Below, piece by piece: positions 55,985-64,000 of a stretch of 64,000 nt of DNA. Numbering within the stretch: position 1 is the first letter of the stretch; the number at the start of each line of letters is the position of its first letter. Below the pieces are notes generated by a model. The model did not search any database, was not told the DNA's origin, and saw only the letters and a list, made by a program, of their open reading frames with translations. Source of the stretch: Streptomyces sp. CB01635 (GTDB lineage: Bacteria > Actinomycetota > Actinomycetes > Streptomycetales > Streptomycetaceae); the NCBI RefSeq assembly GCF_002803065.1, contig NZ_NNBL01000014.1:129650-193649 (forward strand), written 5' to 3'. The translations under genes and the position numbers were made by a program.

Positions 55985-57265
55985 TCAGGCTGCGAGGCCG
56001 TCCGTGTCCTTGTAGGGGACGCCGTCCTTCGCCACGAGCAGGACGTTCTCGGGCTTGCCGAGCGAGGCGATGTCGGTGAGCGGGTTGCCGCGCGCGATGA
56101 CGAGGTCGGCGCGCTTGCCGGGCTCCAGCGTGCCGATCTCGTGGGCGAGGCCGAGCAGTTCCGCCGCCTCGGACGTCCCCGCGAGGATCGCACCCATCGG
56201 GGTCATGCCGGACTCGACGAGATGGGCGAGCTCACGCAGGTTCGTGCCGTGCGCCGCGATGCCGCAGTCCGTGCCCATGGCGACGCGCACACCGCGCTCG
56301 ATCGCGTGCGGGATGTGCCGGCGCGCGACGGTCTGCCAGTGCTTCTTCTTCGCGTACGCCCAGCTCGCGGCCTTCAGCGGGTCGGGGTCGGTGTTCGCCG
56401 TGGTCAGCGTCGGCACGAGGAACGTGCCGCGCTCCAGCATCAGGTCGATGGCCTCGTCGTCGATCTCGTAGCCGTGCTCGACACTGGCGACGCCGCCGCG
56501 CACGGCGTTGAGGATGCCGCCGCGGCCCTGCGCGTGCGCGGCGACCCGCTTGCCGCGGTGGCCCGCCGCGATCTCGGTGATCGTGCGGATCTCGTCCTCG
56601 AGGAACCCGTCGTCGTCGGGCTGGTCGGTGGGGCTCCACACGCCGCCGGTCGCGGCGACCTTGATGCAGTCGGCGCCCTTGCGCAGCAGGTCGCGCACCG
56701 CGCGCCGGCAGTCGTCGACGCCGTCCGCGAGGCGGCTCATCGTGGGGTCGGTGACACCGTCGTCCGTCCCGGCACGGAAGTCGCCGTGGCCGCCGGTGGG
56801 GCTGAGCATGGCGATCGCGACCTGCAGGCGCGGGCCGACGAGGAGCCCGTCGTCGACGGCCTTCTTGTGGCCGGCGTCCGCGCCGCCCAGGTCGCGCACC
56901 GTGGTGACCCCGGCGAACAGCGTCTGCCGCATCCGGGGCGCCGACAGGAAGGTGCGCAGGGACCTGGGCATCGCGCTGAGTTCGGCGTGGTCGAGCGCTC
57001 CGCCCGGCGCCGCCATGTGGACGTGGCAGTCGATGAAGCCGGGCAGGATCGCGTCGCCCCGGACGTCTATCTCCCTTGTACCGGCGGGGAGTTCGGGCCG
57101 CTCGGCACCGGGCCCCGCCCACCGGACCAGACCGTCCTCGACGAGGACGGCACCGTCCCGCACCGGCTCGCCGCCTCTGCCGTCGATGAGCAGTCCGTTG
57201 TGGAACAGGAGGGGGACGGCGGAGGTGGGAGCGGCGGTGGCTTCGGGGGTCGGTCCGGTGGTCAT
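55985..57265 (-). CDS. Metal-dependent amidohydrolase
   Basis: A 426-aa TIM-barrel enzyme. Metal-binding and catalytic motifs: DCHVHMAAPGG (HxH), KVAATGGVW (Lys), HAQGRGG, SVEHGYEIDDE and GTDCGIAAHG (catalytic Asp). This is the amidohydrolase_1 subset close to imidazolonepropionase/Xaa-Pro-peptidase-like and carboxypeptidase-like enzymes of soil actinobacteria. It is cytoplasmic and hydrolyses an amide or cyclic amide. It is the last of the leftward set amidase, MFS, amidohydrolase, which suggests stepwise breakdown of an imported amide. Confidence 0.88.
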   Translation of the reverse strand: MTTGPTPEATAAPTSAVPLLFHNGLLIDGRGGEPVRDGAVLVEDGLVRWAGPGAERPELPAGTREIDVRGDAILPGFIDCHVHMAAPGGALDHAELSAMPRSLRTFLSAPRMRQTLFAGVTTVRDLGGADAGHKKAVDDGLLVGPRLQVAIAMLSPTGGHGDFRAGTDDGVTDPTMSRLADGVDDCRRAVRDLLRKGADCIKVAATGGVWSPTDQPDDDGFLEDEIRTITEIAAGHRGKRVAAHAQGRGGILNAVRGGVASVEHGYEIDDEAIDLMLERGTFLVPTLTTANTDPDPLKAASWAYAKKKHWQTVARRHIPHAIERGVRVAMGTDCGIAAHGTNLRELAHLVESGMTPMGAILAGTSEAAELLGLAHEIGTLEPGKRADLVIARGNPLTDIASLGKPENVLLVAKDGVPYKDTDGLAA

Positions 57266-57332
57266 GGCGGGCGGGTCCTTCCGTGATGCGGGTGGAGACG
57301 GGTGGTGCGGTCGGTACGCGGGCGGGCGGCCG

Positions 57333-58802
57333 TCAGGCGACCGGGGCCGGCTGCTGCGGTGCGGCGTCCGTTTCGGCGGGGGCCTGGCGGGCCCGTACGA
57401 CCAGGGCGGCCGCGGCGGCGACGAGCAGCGAGACGCCCGCGCAGCACCACCACACGGTCGTGTAGGCGGACTCGGTCGGGATCTCGGTGCCCTTGAAGGT
57501 GATCGCCGTGAGGATCGCGGCGAACACGGCGCCGGAGACGCTGCCGCCGAGGGTCTTGGAGGTGTTGTAGACGCCGGTCGCGATGCCGGTGCGGTCGGCG
57601 GGGCTGGCGTCGAGGACCAGGGCGGGCATGGCGCTCAGGGCGAGCCCCATGCCGAAGCCGAGGACGAGGTTCGCGACGACGAACTGCCACGGCTCGGCGT
57701 GCGCGAAGGCCAGCGCCGTATAGCCGGCTGCCATGAACGCGCCGCTCAGGGCGAGGACGGCGCGCGCCCCGATCGCGCGGGCGAGCCGGGGCACGGTCGC
57801 CGAGCCCGCGAAGGCCATCAGGCCCCAGGGGGCCATCATCCAGCCGATGCCGAGGGTCCCGTAGCCGAAGCCGTAGCCGAGCCTCTCCGGCGGGCTCGAC
57901 AGGAACAGGGACGCGGCGGTCTGCGAGCCGAACAGCGCGCCGCCGAGCAGGAAGCTCGCCCCGTAGACCGGCAGCAGGGTGCGCTTCACGGTCAGGCGGA
58001 TGTCCACGACGGGGTGCGCCACGCGCAGTTCGACGAGGACCCAGACGACGAGGACGAGCGCGGCGACGGCGAACAGGCCGAGCGTACCGCCGCCCGTCCA
58101 GCCCCAGCGCGGGCCCTGCGAGATGGCGAGCAGCAGGGCGGCGAGCCCCACGCTCAGCAGCCCGGCGCCCGCCCAGTCGACGGTGCCGCCGGCCCGGGTC
58201 CTGGACTCGGGGACGAGGAAGAAGACGATGCCGACGCAGAGCGCGGTCGCGGCGGCGGGGATCCACAGGATGCCGTGCACGCTGGTGACGACCTCGCTGA
58301 GCAGCCCGGCCAGGACCGTTCCCGCGCTCGCGCCGAAGGTGAGCGCGCCGACGAGGAGGCCGATCGCACTGCGCGCGCCCTCCGGGCTGAGCCGGTCGCG
58401 GACCAGGCCCATCTCCAGCGGGAGCAGTGCGGCGAGGGGCCCCTGCAGGACACGGCCGAGCAGCAGCAGCTCGAACGACGGCGCCCAGGCGACGAGTACG
58501 GAGCCGGCGGCCAGGCACAGTGCGGCGATGCGCAGGAGACGGCGGTGGCCGTAGAGGTCGCCGAGCCGGCCGAAGATCGGCACGGAGATGGCGGCCGCGA
58601 GGAGTTGTGCGCTGCTGACCCAGTTCAGGTCACCGGCGGTGATCTCCAGATCGGCGCCGAGCCCCGGCAACAGGGTCGGCATCATGCCCTGGAGGATGCC
58701 GCTGATGAGCTCGACGAAGACCAGGAAACCGACGACCGCGGCGACGCGGGCGCCGCCGGGGCCGGGCGCTGCGGGGCCGTGAGCGGCCTTGACACGCGAC
58801 AT
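57333..58802 (-). CDS. MFS transporter, 14-TMS type
   Basis: A 489-aa protein from the ATG at 58800-58802 with CTGGAG upstream. About 14 membrane helices. The N-terminal segment is LVFVELISGILQGMMPTLLP; motif A is FGRLGDLYGHRRLLRIA; the fifth helix has LLVGALTFGASAGTVLAG. Situated between an amidase and an amidohydrolase on the same strand, with gaps of 148 and 67 bp, it probably imports the substrate of these enzymes or exports a product. Regulation may come from the divergent AsnC gene. Confidence 0.87.
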   Translation of the reverse strand: MSRVKAAHGPAAPGPGGARVAAVVGFLVFVELISGILQGMMPTLLPGLGADLEITAGDLNWVSSAQLLAAAISVPIFGRLGDLYGHRRLLRIAALCLAAGSVLVAWAPSFELLLLGRVLQGPLAALLPLEMGLVRDRLSPEGARSAIGLLVGALTFGASAGTVLAGLLSEVVTSVHGILWIPAAATALCVGIVFFLVPESRTRAGGTVDWAGAGLLSVGLAALLLAISQGPRWGWTGGGTLGLFAVAALVLVVWVLVELRVAHPVVDIRLTVKRTLLPVYGASFLLGGALFGSQTAASLFLSSPPERLGYGFGYGTLGIGWMMAPWGLMAFAGSATVPRLARAIGARAVLALSGAFMAAGYTALAFAHAEPWQFVVANLVLGFGMGLALSAMPALVLDASPADRTGIATGVYNTSKTLGGSVSGAVFAAILTAITFKGTEIPTESAYTTVWWCCAGVSLLVAAAAALVVRARQAPAETDAAPQQPAPVA

Positions 58803-58949
58803 GGGTTCTCCAGGGTGAACGGCCGCACGCGGGCGGCGGGGACGGGGCGTTCGGGCGGGGCGTGGGGGGCTGCCTTGCTGTTGAGCGGATGAGCGGTGCG
58901 GGTGTGGTGGCGGGGAGTGGGCGGCCACCGGGTGGGTCGAGCGGGTGGG

Positions 58950-60524
58950 TCAGGCGGGCTCGGGGTGGGCCTGTGCCAGTTCGTGGGCGGACTTGAGCAG
59001 GGCGTGGGCCGTGGCCCGTACCGCGGTCAGGTCTGCGGGGTCCGGGGTGAGGCCGGCGGCGTTGAGCGCGGCCGTCACCAGGTCGTCTGCCGTCTCTCGC
59101 GCCGCCTCGGTGGAGGGCGGTTCCGGCAGCGGGCGGGGGCAGGCGGCCGGGTCGGGGGTCGCCCGGCGCAGATGCCAGGCGGTCGCCCGCTGGTAGGCGG
59201 CGCCCGCCCCGAGCAGCGTGCGCTCGGCGTGCGGGCGGGCCACGAGCTGGAGCGACAGGGGCAGGCCCGCCCCGTCCGCGCCCATGGGCAGCGCGAGCGC
59301 GGGGAATCCGGTCGCGTTCCAGGGCGCGGTGAGGTTCAGCTCGTCGCCGGGCGCCGCCTCCTGGGCGTAGGGGCGGGCGCCGGCCGGCCAGGTCGGCGTC
59401 GCGATGACGTCCACGCCGCCGGGGCCGTCCATCCGCTCCAGGAGCCCGGCGGTGAGCGCCGCTCCGGTGAGGCGGGCCCCGTCGACGAGCCCCGGCCCGA
59501 GCGCGGCACCGGCCGCGGCGAGGCGGCGGAAGGCCCGCCCGTGCAGCTCCCAGCGCGCGGCGAGCCGCGCCCCGTGGGCGACGAAAGCCTCGCCGAGCAT
59601 GACGGTCGCGTTGACGGCGAGCAGTGACGAGAACTCAGGGAGCTCGAACTCCCTTGTTTCCGCGCCGAGTTCAGTGAGTACACGCAGCGCTTCGGCGAAC
59701 GCGGAACGGCAGGCACCGGTGATGCCGGGCGCGTCGACGAGCCCGTACGGGACGCCTATGCGCAGCCCTCGTACACCGGCCTCACCAACCCCTCTGGGTG
59801 CGTACGACCCTCCCGTGAGCGCCGACAACAGGAGCCCGCAGTCGGCGGCGGAGACCGCCATCGGGCCCGCCACGTCCTGCGACGGGCTGAGCGGGAGGCA
59901 GCGGTCGAGGGGGACGAGGCCGTGGGTGGGCTTGAGGCCCGTCGTGCCGCACAGGGCGGCGGGCAGCCGCACGCTGCCGGAGGTGTCCGTGCCGAGCGCG
60001 CCGAGGAAGATCCCGGCGGCGATCCCGGCGCCGTTGCCGGTGCTGGAGCCGCCGGTCCAGCGCTCCACGTCCCACGGGTTGCGCGGTACGGGGAAGGAGT
60101 GCGCCGGGTCGGGGCGGCCCATCGCGTACTCGGCCATGGTCGTCTTGCCGATGACCACCGCCCCGGCCGAGCGCAGGCGTGTCACCGCCGGGGCGTCGAG
60201 TCCGCGCCACAGGCCGGGGTCGTGGGCCGGGCTCTGCGCGGTGACCGGGCCCTCGACGGCGGCGAAGTTGTCCTTCACGGCCACGGGCACGCCGTGCAGG
60301 GGTCCGCGCTCGCCGGCGGGCAGCGCGTCCGCCGCCCGTGCGGTGGCGAGCGCCTGCTCGGGGAAGCGGGTGACGAAGACGCCGAGCAGCGGGTCGAGCG
60401 CGTCGGCGTCGGCGAGCGCGGCGGTCACGAGCTCACGGCTGCTGACGGCGCCGGTGCGCAGGGCGTGCACCGCACCACTCAATGTTTCGAACGATTGTTC
60501 CATGCAAGACATGCGACGCTCCAT
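58950..60524 (-). CDS. Amidase (amidase-signature family)
   Basis: A 524-aa protein from the ATG at 60522-60524, which has TTGGAGG 9 nt upstream. Ser-Ser-Lys triad: Lys84 in GVPVAVKDNF, Ser160 in WTGGSSTGNGAG, and nucleophile Ser184 in GTDTSGSVRLP. The C-terminal part (about 400-524) is Ala/Leu-rich, with LNLTAPWNATGFPALALP. It hydrolyses a carboxamide to acid plus ammonia in the cytoplasm. It is the first gene of the leftward cluster and is divergent from the AsnC regulator across 175 bp that are AT-richer than the surroundings. Confidence 0.9.
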   Translation of the reverse strand: MERRMSCMEQSFETLSGAVHALRTGAVSSRELVTAALADADALDPLLGVFVTRFPEQALATARAADALPAGERGPLHGVPVAVKDNFAAVEGPVTAQSPAHDPGLWRGLDAPAVTRLRSAGAVVIGKTTMAEYAMGRPDPAHSFPVPRNPWDVERWTGGSSTGNGAGIAAGIFLGALGTDTSGSVRLPAALCGTTGLKPTHGLVPLDRCLPLSPSQDVAGPMAVSAADCGLLLSALTGGSYAPRGVGEAGVRGLRIGVPYGLVDAPGITGACRSAFAEALRVLTELGAETREFELPEFSSLLAVNATVMLGEAFVAHGARLAARWELHGRAFRRLAAAGAALGPGLVDGARLTGAALTAGLLERMDGPGGVDVIATPTWPAGARPYAQEAAPGDELNLTAPWNATGFPALALPMGADGAGLPLSLQLVARPHAERTLLGAGAAYQRATAWHLRRATPDPAACPRPLPEPPSTEAARETADDLVTAALNAAGLTPDPADLTAVRATAHALLKSAHELAQAHPEPA

Positions 60525-60699
60525 GCGATGACACCTCCAACGTCTTGGCGTGGCCGGTTCCGATCGATGGGGCGATGCTATTCAGACGCCATTCGGACCG
60601 GCAGAATTGCTTTTCTGTGGCACTTGCGTAGATCAAATGCAGGTATGTGTCACACGGCCGTCAGGCCGCCTCGCGCCGTGGAGAAGGAGCCGACCCCGC
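60525..60699. promoter_or_regulatory. Divergent promoter region of amidase and AsnC genes
   Basis: 175 bp with reduced GC, including GCTTTTCTGTGGCAC (60610-60624) and TGCTATTCAGACGCCATTC. It should hold both promoters and AsnC sites. No exact operator can be named. Confidence 0.4.
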
Positions 60700-61725
60700 A
60701 TGGCCGAAACGCCCACCCGCACGCCCGCCCGCACCCCGGACCATCTCGACGAGCTCGACCTCGCCCTGGTCAACGCCCTGCAGATCGATCCGCGCGCCCC
60801 CTGGACCAAGCTCGCCGCCGCCCTCGACGTGGACGCGGCCACCGTCGCCCGGCGCTGGGAACGCCTGCGCTCGGCGGGGCTCGCCTGGGTCACCGCGTAC
60901 GCGTACGACGTCGGCGGCGGGGCGCTGGTCGAGGTCGACTGCGCGCCCGGCCAGGACGCGGCCGTCGCGGCCGTCCTGTCCGAGGATCCGAAGGTCGTCA
61001 CCGTCGAGCACACGGCGGGCGGCCGCGATCTGCTCGTCACCGTCATGACGCCCGACTTCAGCGCCCTGTCCGCGTACATCGTCGACGCGCTCGGCGCCGT
61101 CCCCGGCGTCACATCCTCGCGCGCGCACCTCATCACCCGCAGCTACACCGAGGGCAGCATCTGGCGCCTGCGCAGCCTCACCCGCACCCAGCAGGAGGCC
61201 CTCGCCGCGTCCCGCCGCTCCGCCGGCGGCGCCGCCCCCTACCTGGCGGACCACCGCGCCCTGGTCACCGCGCTCGGCGAGGACGGCCGCCTGCCCGTCG
61301 GGGAACTCGCCACGCGCCTCGGCGTCAGCGTGAACACCGCGAGCCGGCGCCTCGGCCGGCTCCTCGACTCGGGCCGCCTGGTCCTGCGCTGCGACCTGGC
61401 CCGTTCCCTGTCAGGCTCCCCCGTCTCCGTCACGTTCTTCGGATCCGTACCGCCCGAGCATCTCGATGCCACGGCACGGGAACTGGCGAAGCTCCCGGAG
61501 ATCCGGCTCTGCGTGGGGACCGCGGGGCCGCAGAACCTGATCGCCACCGTCTGGGTCGCGTCCCTGCTCGACGCGCAGCTCCTGGAGGTCAAACTCGCCG
61601 GAAAACTCCCCCACCTGCGCATCGCCGACCGGGCCGTCGCCCTGCGCGCCGTGAAGCTGATGGGGCGGCTCCTGGACGCCGAGGGGCGGGCCGTGGGGTA
61701 CGCGCAGGTGGATGTCTGGGCGTAA
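60700..61725 (+). CDS. Lrp/AsnC-family regulator with two HTH-effector halves
   Basis: A 341-aa protein from the ATG at 60700, with GAGAAGGAGCC upstream. It is twice the length of a normal Lrp (about 150 aa). First half: HTH (LVNALQIDPRAPWTKLAAAL, then DVDAATVARRWERLR) and an AsnC effector domain (VEVDCAPGQDAAVAAVL). Second half: HTH (LVTALGEDGRLPVGELATRL, then GVSVNTASRRLGRLL) and another effector-like domain. Double-AsnC proteins are known in Streptomyces. It is divergent from the amidase cluster and probably senses an amino acid or amide product of it. Confidence 0.88.
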   Translation: MAETPTRTPARTPDHLDELDLALVNALQIDPRAPWTKLAAALDVDAATVARRWERLRSAGLAWVTAYAYDVGGGALVEVDCAPGQDAAVAAVLSEDPKVVTVEHTAGGRDLLVTVMTPDFSALSAYIVDALGAVPGVTSSRAHLITRSYTEGSIWRLRSLTRTQQEALAASRRSAGGAAPYLADHRALVTALGEDGRLPVGELATRLGVSVNTASRRLGRLLDSGRLVLRCDLARSLSGSPVSVTFFGSVPPEHLDATARELAKLPEIRLCVGTAGPQNLIATVWVASLLDAQLLEVKLAGKLPHLRIADRAVALRAVKLMGRLLDAEGRAVGYAQVDVWA

Positions 61726-61860
61726 CCACCCGCCGTCCACGGCGTGTTCGCTCCCCGCACCCCTGCCCGCACTGCCACAGTGACCAGGTACAGAATCACC
61801 CGTTTCGCGCGTTTCATCAGATTCGTTCGTTACGCCGGTCTCTCAGGGAGTGTGGTGAGC

Positions 61861-62709
61861 ATGGCCCACGTGCACGTGATCCTCAATCAGAAGGGCGGCG
61901 TGGGTAAGTCCACGCTCGCCGTCAACCTCGCCGCCGTGACCGCGGACGTGCTCGGCGCGGGGACCGAGGGCGGCCAGCCGCCCGTCGTCGCCGTCTCCAT
62001 CGACCCGCAGGGCTCCGCCGTGTGGTGGTCGGAGCGCGTCGGCGGCGGCCTCCCCTTCGACTTCGTGCAGGCCCACGACGACCTGGCCGGGCTCGCCGCA
62101 CTCTCCCGCATCCCCTCCGCCCAGCACGTGTTCGTCGACACCCCGGGCTGGCTCGACCTCGCCGAGTCCGCCGGCGAGGACCCGCTCGGCAAGGGCGCCG
62201 CCGCGGACGCGCTGCGCGCCGTCCTGTCCAACGCCCACGACGTGATCGTGCCGATCGAGCCCGAGCCGCTCGGCTTCCAGCCCACGCAGCGCACCATCGA
62301 GCGCGTCGTGAAGCCGCGCGGCCTGCCCTACCGCGTGGTCATCAACAACTGGGACCCGCGCGACGGCAAGGCCGACCTGGAGCAGACGCGCGCCTTCGTC
62401 GAGGCCCAGGACTGGCCGCTGGCCCGTACGGTCGTACGGCACTACAAGCTGCACACGCGTGCCTCCGCGGACGGCCTCGTCGTCACCCAGTACGGCGCGA
62501 ACCGCGTCGCGCTCCAGGCCCGCGAGGACTTCTTCCGCCTCGCCCTGGAGGTGGGCCTCGCCGCGATCCCGGCCCCCGCCAAGCGCTCCGCGAGCAGCGC
62601 CCGTACGAGTACGAAGAAGAGCGCGCAGCCCGCGGCGGCCAAGGGCACCAAGGCCAAGAGCGCCGGGAACACCAAGAACGACAAGAACGCCAAGAAGGTG
62701 AACGTCTGA
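61861..62709 (+). CDS. ParA-family ATPase
   Basis: A 282-aa protein from the ATG at 61861 with AGGGAG upstream. The deviant Walker A is LNQKGGVGKSTLAVNLA, residues 8-24; Walker A' is VSIDPQGSAVWW; Walker B is HVFVDTPGW. The C-terminal ~45 residues are Lys/Ala/Ser-rich (KSAGNTKNDKNAKK), a likely nonspecific DNA-binding tail. It partitions DNA or positions a complex, with the ParB-like partner. Stop and start of the pair overlap (TGATG). It is smaller in context than chromosomal parAB, which lie near oriC; this pair is probably a plasmid-type or extra copy. Confidence 0.85.
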   Translation: MAHVHVILNQKGGVGKSTLAVNLAAVTADVLGAGTEGGQPPVVAVSIDPQGSAVWWSERVGGGLPFDFVQAHDDLAGLAALSRIPSAQHVFVDTPGWLDLAESAGEDPLGKGAAADALRAVLSNAHDVIVPIEPEPLGFQPTQRTIERVVKPRGLPYRVVINNWDPRDGKADLEQTRAFVEAQDWPLARTVVRHYKLHTRASADGLVVTQYGANRVALQAREDFFRLALEVGLAAIPAPAKRSASSARTSTKKSAQPAAAKGTKAKSAGNTKNDKNAKKVNV

Positions 62710-63527
62710 TGGGGCGCCGTACCGATCTGTCCTCCCTGCTGTCCTCCGGTGCCGCCGCCCCGGCCCCGGAGCCGTCACAGGGAGACGCCCAGCCCGTTGC
62801 CCGCGACGCCGCGCACCCCGTCACCGTCGCGCTCGCCGACCTCGCCGAGAACCCCGACAACCCGCGCCACGAGCTGCGCGACCTGGACGGGCTCGCCGAG
62901 ACGGTGCGCGAGCGCGGGGTGCTCCAGGCGCTCGGGGTGGTCCCCCGTGCCGTGTTCGTCGCGGCGCACCCGCACCATGAGGAGGCCGTGGGCCGGGCCC
63001 CGTACGTCGTCCTGCACGGCCACCGGCGGCTCGCCGCGGCCCGGATGGCGGGCCTGGACGAGGTGCCCGTGCTGGTGCGCGAGGACGCGTCCCGCACCGA
63101 CGAGGACGCCCTGATCGAGAACGTCCAGCGCGACGACCTCACCGAGCTGGAGCAGGCCCAGGCCATCCAGGGCCTCATCAGGAGCTACGGCTACTCGCAG
63201 CGCCAGGTCGCCGCCCGCATCGGCAAGACGCAGGGCTTCGTCTCGCAGCGGCTGTCCCTGATGAAGCTGCGCGAGGACCTCCAGGAGGCGCTGGCCGACG
63301 GACGCGTCTCGGTCGAGGACGCCCGCCGCATCGCCCGCCTCCCCCAGGAGGAGCAGGCGCTCCCCGGCGACACCGGCACGCCCCCGCCGTCCGTGCCGAA
63401 GGCCCGGCGTGATTACGGCGTAATCAAGATCGACAGCCGGGGCACCCCGGAAGAGGTCGTCGAGTCCCTGCGCCGCCATCTCGCCCCCGCGGCGCTCGAC
63501 CGGATCCTGGAACTCCTCGCCCGCTGA
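62709..63527 (+). CDS. ParB/Spo0J-family DNA-binding protein
   Basis: A 272-aa protein from the ATG at 62709, overlapping the ParA stop by one base. ParB N-terminal domain: DLAENPDNPRHELRDLDGLA, and HGHRRLAAARMAGLDEVPV (GxRRxxA-type NTPase motif), then ENVQRDDLTELEQAQAI. HTH: YSQRQVAARIGKTQGFVSQRLS. A C-terminal segment (about 225-272) ends RILELLAR. It should bind a parS-like site and CTP, activating the ParA ATPase. No consensus parS (GTTTCACGTGAAAC) was noticed in the window. Confidence 0.87.
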   Translation: MGRRTDLSSLLSSGAAAPAPEPSQGDAQPVARDAAHPVTVALADLAENPDNPRHELRDLDGLAETVRERGVLQALGVVPRAVFVAAHPHHEEAVGRAPYVVLHGHRRLAAARMAGLDEVPVLVREDASRTDEDALIENVQRDDLTELEQAQAIQGLIRSYGYSQRQVAARIGKTQGFVSQRLSLMKLREDLQEALADGRVSVEDARRIARLPQEEQALPGDTGTPPPSVPKARRDYGVIKIDSRGTPEEVVESLRRHLAPAALDRILELLAR

Positions 63528-63628
63528 GCGCACCCGCGACGGGCGCTCACGCTCGGGCGGGGAGCCGGCCTGCGGGGGGATTCCTCTACCGTTGCCGGAG
63601 AATGCGTCACGGAGAGCAGTCATCGCAC

Positions 63629-64000
63629 ATGTCCACTGGACCGGTTCCCACCCTCGACCCCGGCGTCGCGGCGCCCGCGGAGGCCGTCACGCCGCTGATG
63701 CGCGGCATCGACGTGCTGCGGCGGCTCACCGACGCCGGCGGCACGCTGAGCCTCAGCGAGCTCGCGCGGGCGACCGGCCTCGCCCGGTCCACGGTCGACC
63801 GGATCTGCGCGACCCTCGCGCACATGGGGTGCCTGCGCCTCGACGGGCGTGACGCCACGCTGGCGCCGCCGCTGATGGCCGTGGGCAACGCCTGTCTGAG
63901 CGCTCTGCGGGTGCCCGCGCTGCTCGGGCCGCGCGCCGAGCGGCTCGCGGACGAGCTGGACGAGTCGGTGTCCCTCGCGGTCCCGGACGGGGACGGGATC
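63629..64000 (+). CDS. IclR-family transcriptional regulator, 3'-truncated by window end
   Basis: 124 residues are visible from the ATG at 63629, open to the window end. An N-terminal winged HTH (MRGIDVLRRLTDAGGTLSLS, then ELARATGLARSTVDRICATL) is followed by the start of the IclR effector domain (LSALRVPALLGPRAERLADE). IclR proteins usually repress catabolic operons. The controlled genes are probably outside this window. It lies 101 bp after the ParB-like gene. Confidence 0.88.
   Translation, partial: MSTGPVPTLDPGVAAPAEAVTPLMRGIDVLRRLTDAGGTLSLSELARATGLARSTVDRICATLAHMGCLRLDGRDATLAPPLMAVGNACLSALRVPALLGPRAERLADELDESVSLAVPDGDGI

Overview
This is a high-GC actinobacterial chromosome segment, almost certainly Streptomyces. 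The signs are third-position GC bias, frequent GTG starts, the operon order dnaK-grpE-dnaJ-hspR with HspR-type (HAIR) operators, an SCO2400-type zinc-ribbon protein, an FxSxx-type peptide system, and many secreted and exporter genes. All names come from reading the sequence and recalling protein families; no database search was possible.

Layout. 1-3.9 kb: the end of an FxSxx-COOH-type peptide-modification locus (FxsT-like TPR protein), convergent with a HExxH putative peptide hydroxylase that is translationally coupled to a small leader-like, Cys-ended precursor candidate. 4.3-9.4 kb: a PIG-V-like mannosyltransferase, a YbjN protein, clpB with a HAIR operator, and a small flavin/F420 oxidoreductase. 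9.5-12.5 kb: a short secreted peptide with two DLSWS motifs, a degenerate Rieske-like protein, two tandem LuxR-type regulators, and a gene remnant. 12.6-19.2 kb: an orphan sugar-binding lipoprotein, about 1 kb without a clear gene, then hspR/dnaJ/grpE/dnaK (transcribed leftwards) behind two HAIR elements. 19.2-22.8 kb: a WecA/TagO-like transferase lacking usual acidic and His residues, and an EtfD-like membrane iron-sulfur oxidoreductase.

23-31.3 kb: six exported FG-GAP beta-propeller genes in tandem, one reduced to a signal peptide plus the last repeats. Three of them have arrays with an 11-nt period upstream that look like PhoP boxes. 31.4-37.7 kb: Yip1 protein, MFS exporter, glycine-rich RTX-type secreted protein, phosphoribosyltransferase plus dcd, and a small zinc-finger protein. 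37.9-40.9 kb: tRNA-Gly(CCC), whose 3' half plus downstream hairpin is repeated 2.9 kb away. Between the copies lie a seventh FG-GAP gene and a WGHHRD-repeat secreted protein, which looks like a decayed or minimal integrated island.

41-55.9 kb: GH15 glycosidase, SCO2400-type protein, a LysR/MFS/metallo-beta-lactamase-fold unit, a PL8 polysaccharide lyase, NTF2-like protein, acyl-CoA synthetase, DUF4389 and DUF6401-like proteins, and a mechanosensitive-channel-like protein. 56-61.7 kb: a probable amide-utilisation cluster (amidohydrolase, MFS, amidase) with a divergent two-domain AsnC regulator. 61.9-64 kb: an overlapping ParA/ParB-like pair and the start of an IclR regulator.

Main themes are the HspR heat-shock regulon (both HAIR-controlled transcription units are present along with hspR), secreted FG-GAP proteins possibly under shared phosphate-type control, and two small-peptide loci that may be undescribed.
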